DNA of 64,000 nucleotides from Fodinicurvata sp. EGI_FJ10296. GTDB lineage: Bacteria > Pseudomonadota > Alphaproteobacteria > DSM-16000 > Inquilinaceae. The notes beneath the pieces were generated by a model that worked only from the letters and a program-made list of their open reading frames with translations, was not told the DNA's origin and did not search any database. The translations under genes were made by a program, and so were the position numbers. Positions 63,565 through 64,000 of this stretch are shown piece after piece (within the stretch, counting starts at the first letter, position 1; each line of letters starts with the position of its first letter). Location: NCBI RefSeq assembly GCF_040712075.1, contig NZ_JBFCVL010000003.1:496001-560000 (forward strand), given 5' to 3'.

Positions 63565-64000
63565 CTAGCCTGTTTTTCGGCTCCGACCCGCGACAACCAT
63601 TACGAAGCCAAAGATGAAGGTAACGGCCAGCCCGCCAACGATGCGAAAATTCCATACTGCGCTATTGGCCGTCAGCGTGACAGTAGCCGACTCAATATCG
63701 ATCCCGTTGGATGCCGCAATGTTGGCGCGCACCAAATAACCAGCATCCAAAGGAACCTCGAAGGTACCCAGATTGATGTTGTGACCACGAACACGAATGG
63801 AGCGGCCGGACTCATCGCTCGAATCATTAGCAATACCGCTGTGGGTGAAGATGTCCTTAATTTCTGCCTCTTCATCGCCCCCGATCGCGACATCATAACG
63901 GGCAATACGTCTGCCGATCCGGCCTGAATATTCTAGACCCAGAACTGCACGCACCGGATTCATTGTGGGGTCCAGTGCGACAGGCAACTCCTCACTGCGA
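63565..64000 (-). CDS. Membrane-anchored protein, C-terminal part (runs off the window)
   Basis: The minus-strand frame is open to the window edge, so the start is probably outside; about 145 codons are visible. They encode an extracytoplasmic beta-rich segment ('DVAIGGDEEAEIKDIFTHSG', 'VRGHNINLGTFEVPLDAGYL') and a single C-terminal membrane helix ('IVGGLAVTFIFGFVMVVAGR') with a short basic cytosolic tail. The family is not recognised. Confidence 0.55.
   Translation of the reverse strand, partial: RSEELPVALDPTMNPVRAVLGLEYSGRIGRRIARYDVAIGGDEEAEIKDIFTHSGIANDSSDESGRSIRVRGHNINLGTFEVPLDAGYLVRANIAASNGIDIESATVTLTANSAVWNFRIVGGLAVTFIFGFVMVVAGRSRKTG

Overview
The window is high-GC DNA, probably from an alphaproteobacterium of Rhodospirillales type. 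That inference rests on paired TTT and TRAP carboxylate transporters, MmgE/PrpD, DUF2848, amidase and GntR/FCD catabolic genes, a high-potential iron-sulfur protein, an autotransporter and a compact MerR-MerF-MerA unit. I saw no rRNA, tRNA, CRISPR array or intact prophage.

Layout. (1) 0-12 kb is organic-acid catabolism: the end of a TRAP large permease, CIA30-like and DUF2848 proteins, a DMT exporter, an amidase, a GST-like protein, and a TctC-TctB-TctA transporter bracketed by two MmgE/PrpD genes. (2) 12.7-17.9 kb holds a chemoreceptor gene whose last ~375 bp, plus flanking DNA, is repeated directly 2.76 kb downstream. Between the copies lies a ~2.3 kb cassette of stress/detoxification genes, mostly broken (peroxiredoxin, DUF808, CurA-type reductase, DJ-1/PfpI, the tail of a GST gene). 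(3) 18-23.4 kb has a WYL regulator in frame with a GST gene, an autotransporter, and a secreted two-repeat protein. (4) 23.6-34.9 kb has an FAD oxidoreductase, a TRAP system (dctM-P-Q), a GntR regulator, and a long operon dctPQM-rraA-enolase superfamily-uxaA(N)-uxaA(C) for uptake and dehydration of a sugar acid or related hydroxy acid.

(5) 34.9-48.4 kb is a ~13.5 kb island bounded by two copies of the last ~498 bp of the uxaA(C) gene. Intact genes are a GH65 phosphorylase, a Crp/Fnr regulator, a beta-phosphoglucomutase/trehalose-phosphatase fusion and a P-type cation ATPase. Around them are remnants of IS1380, IS3, IS30 and probably IS21 elements and gene stumps (CBS, Hsp20, GAPDH, PGK). It looks like a decaying stress/dormancy island. 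(6) 48.9-64 kb has a secreted protein, a hybrid-free histidine kinase, a TetR/AhpD-like pair, a Tat-type lipoprotein, a HiPIP, a GH15 glucoamylase-like enzyme, the mer unit, small redox genes (one broken SDR), a cation/proton antiporter and a membrane-anchored protein running off the edge.

The most striking signal is architectural. Two unrelated inserts in one window are each bounded by a ~490-bp direct repeat of the 3' end of a resident gene. In both, the resident gene is intact on one side, the repeat copies differ in their 5' part and are almost identical in their 3' part, and no integrase is visible. This suggests repeated integration or duplication by homology at gene 3' ends.
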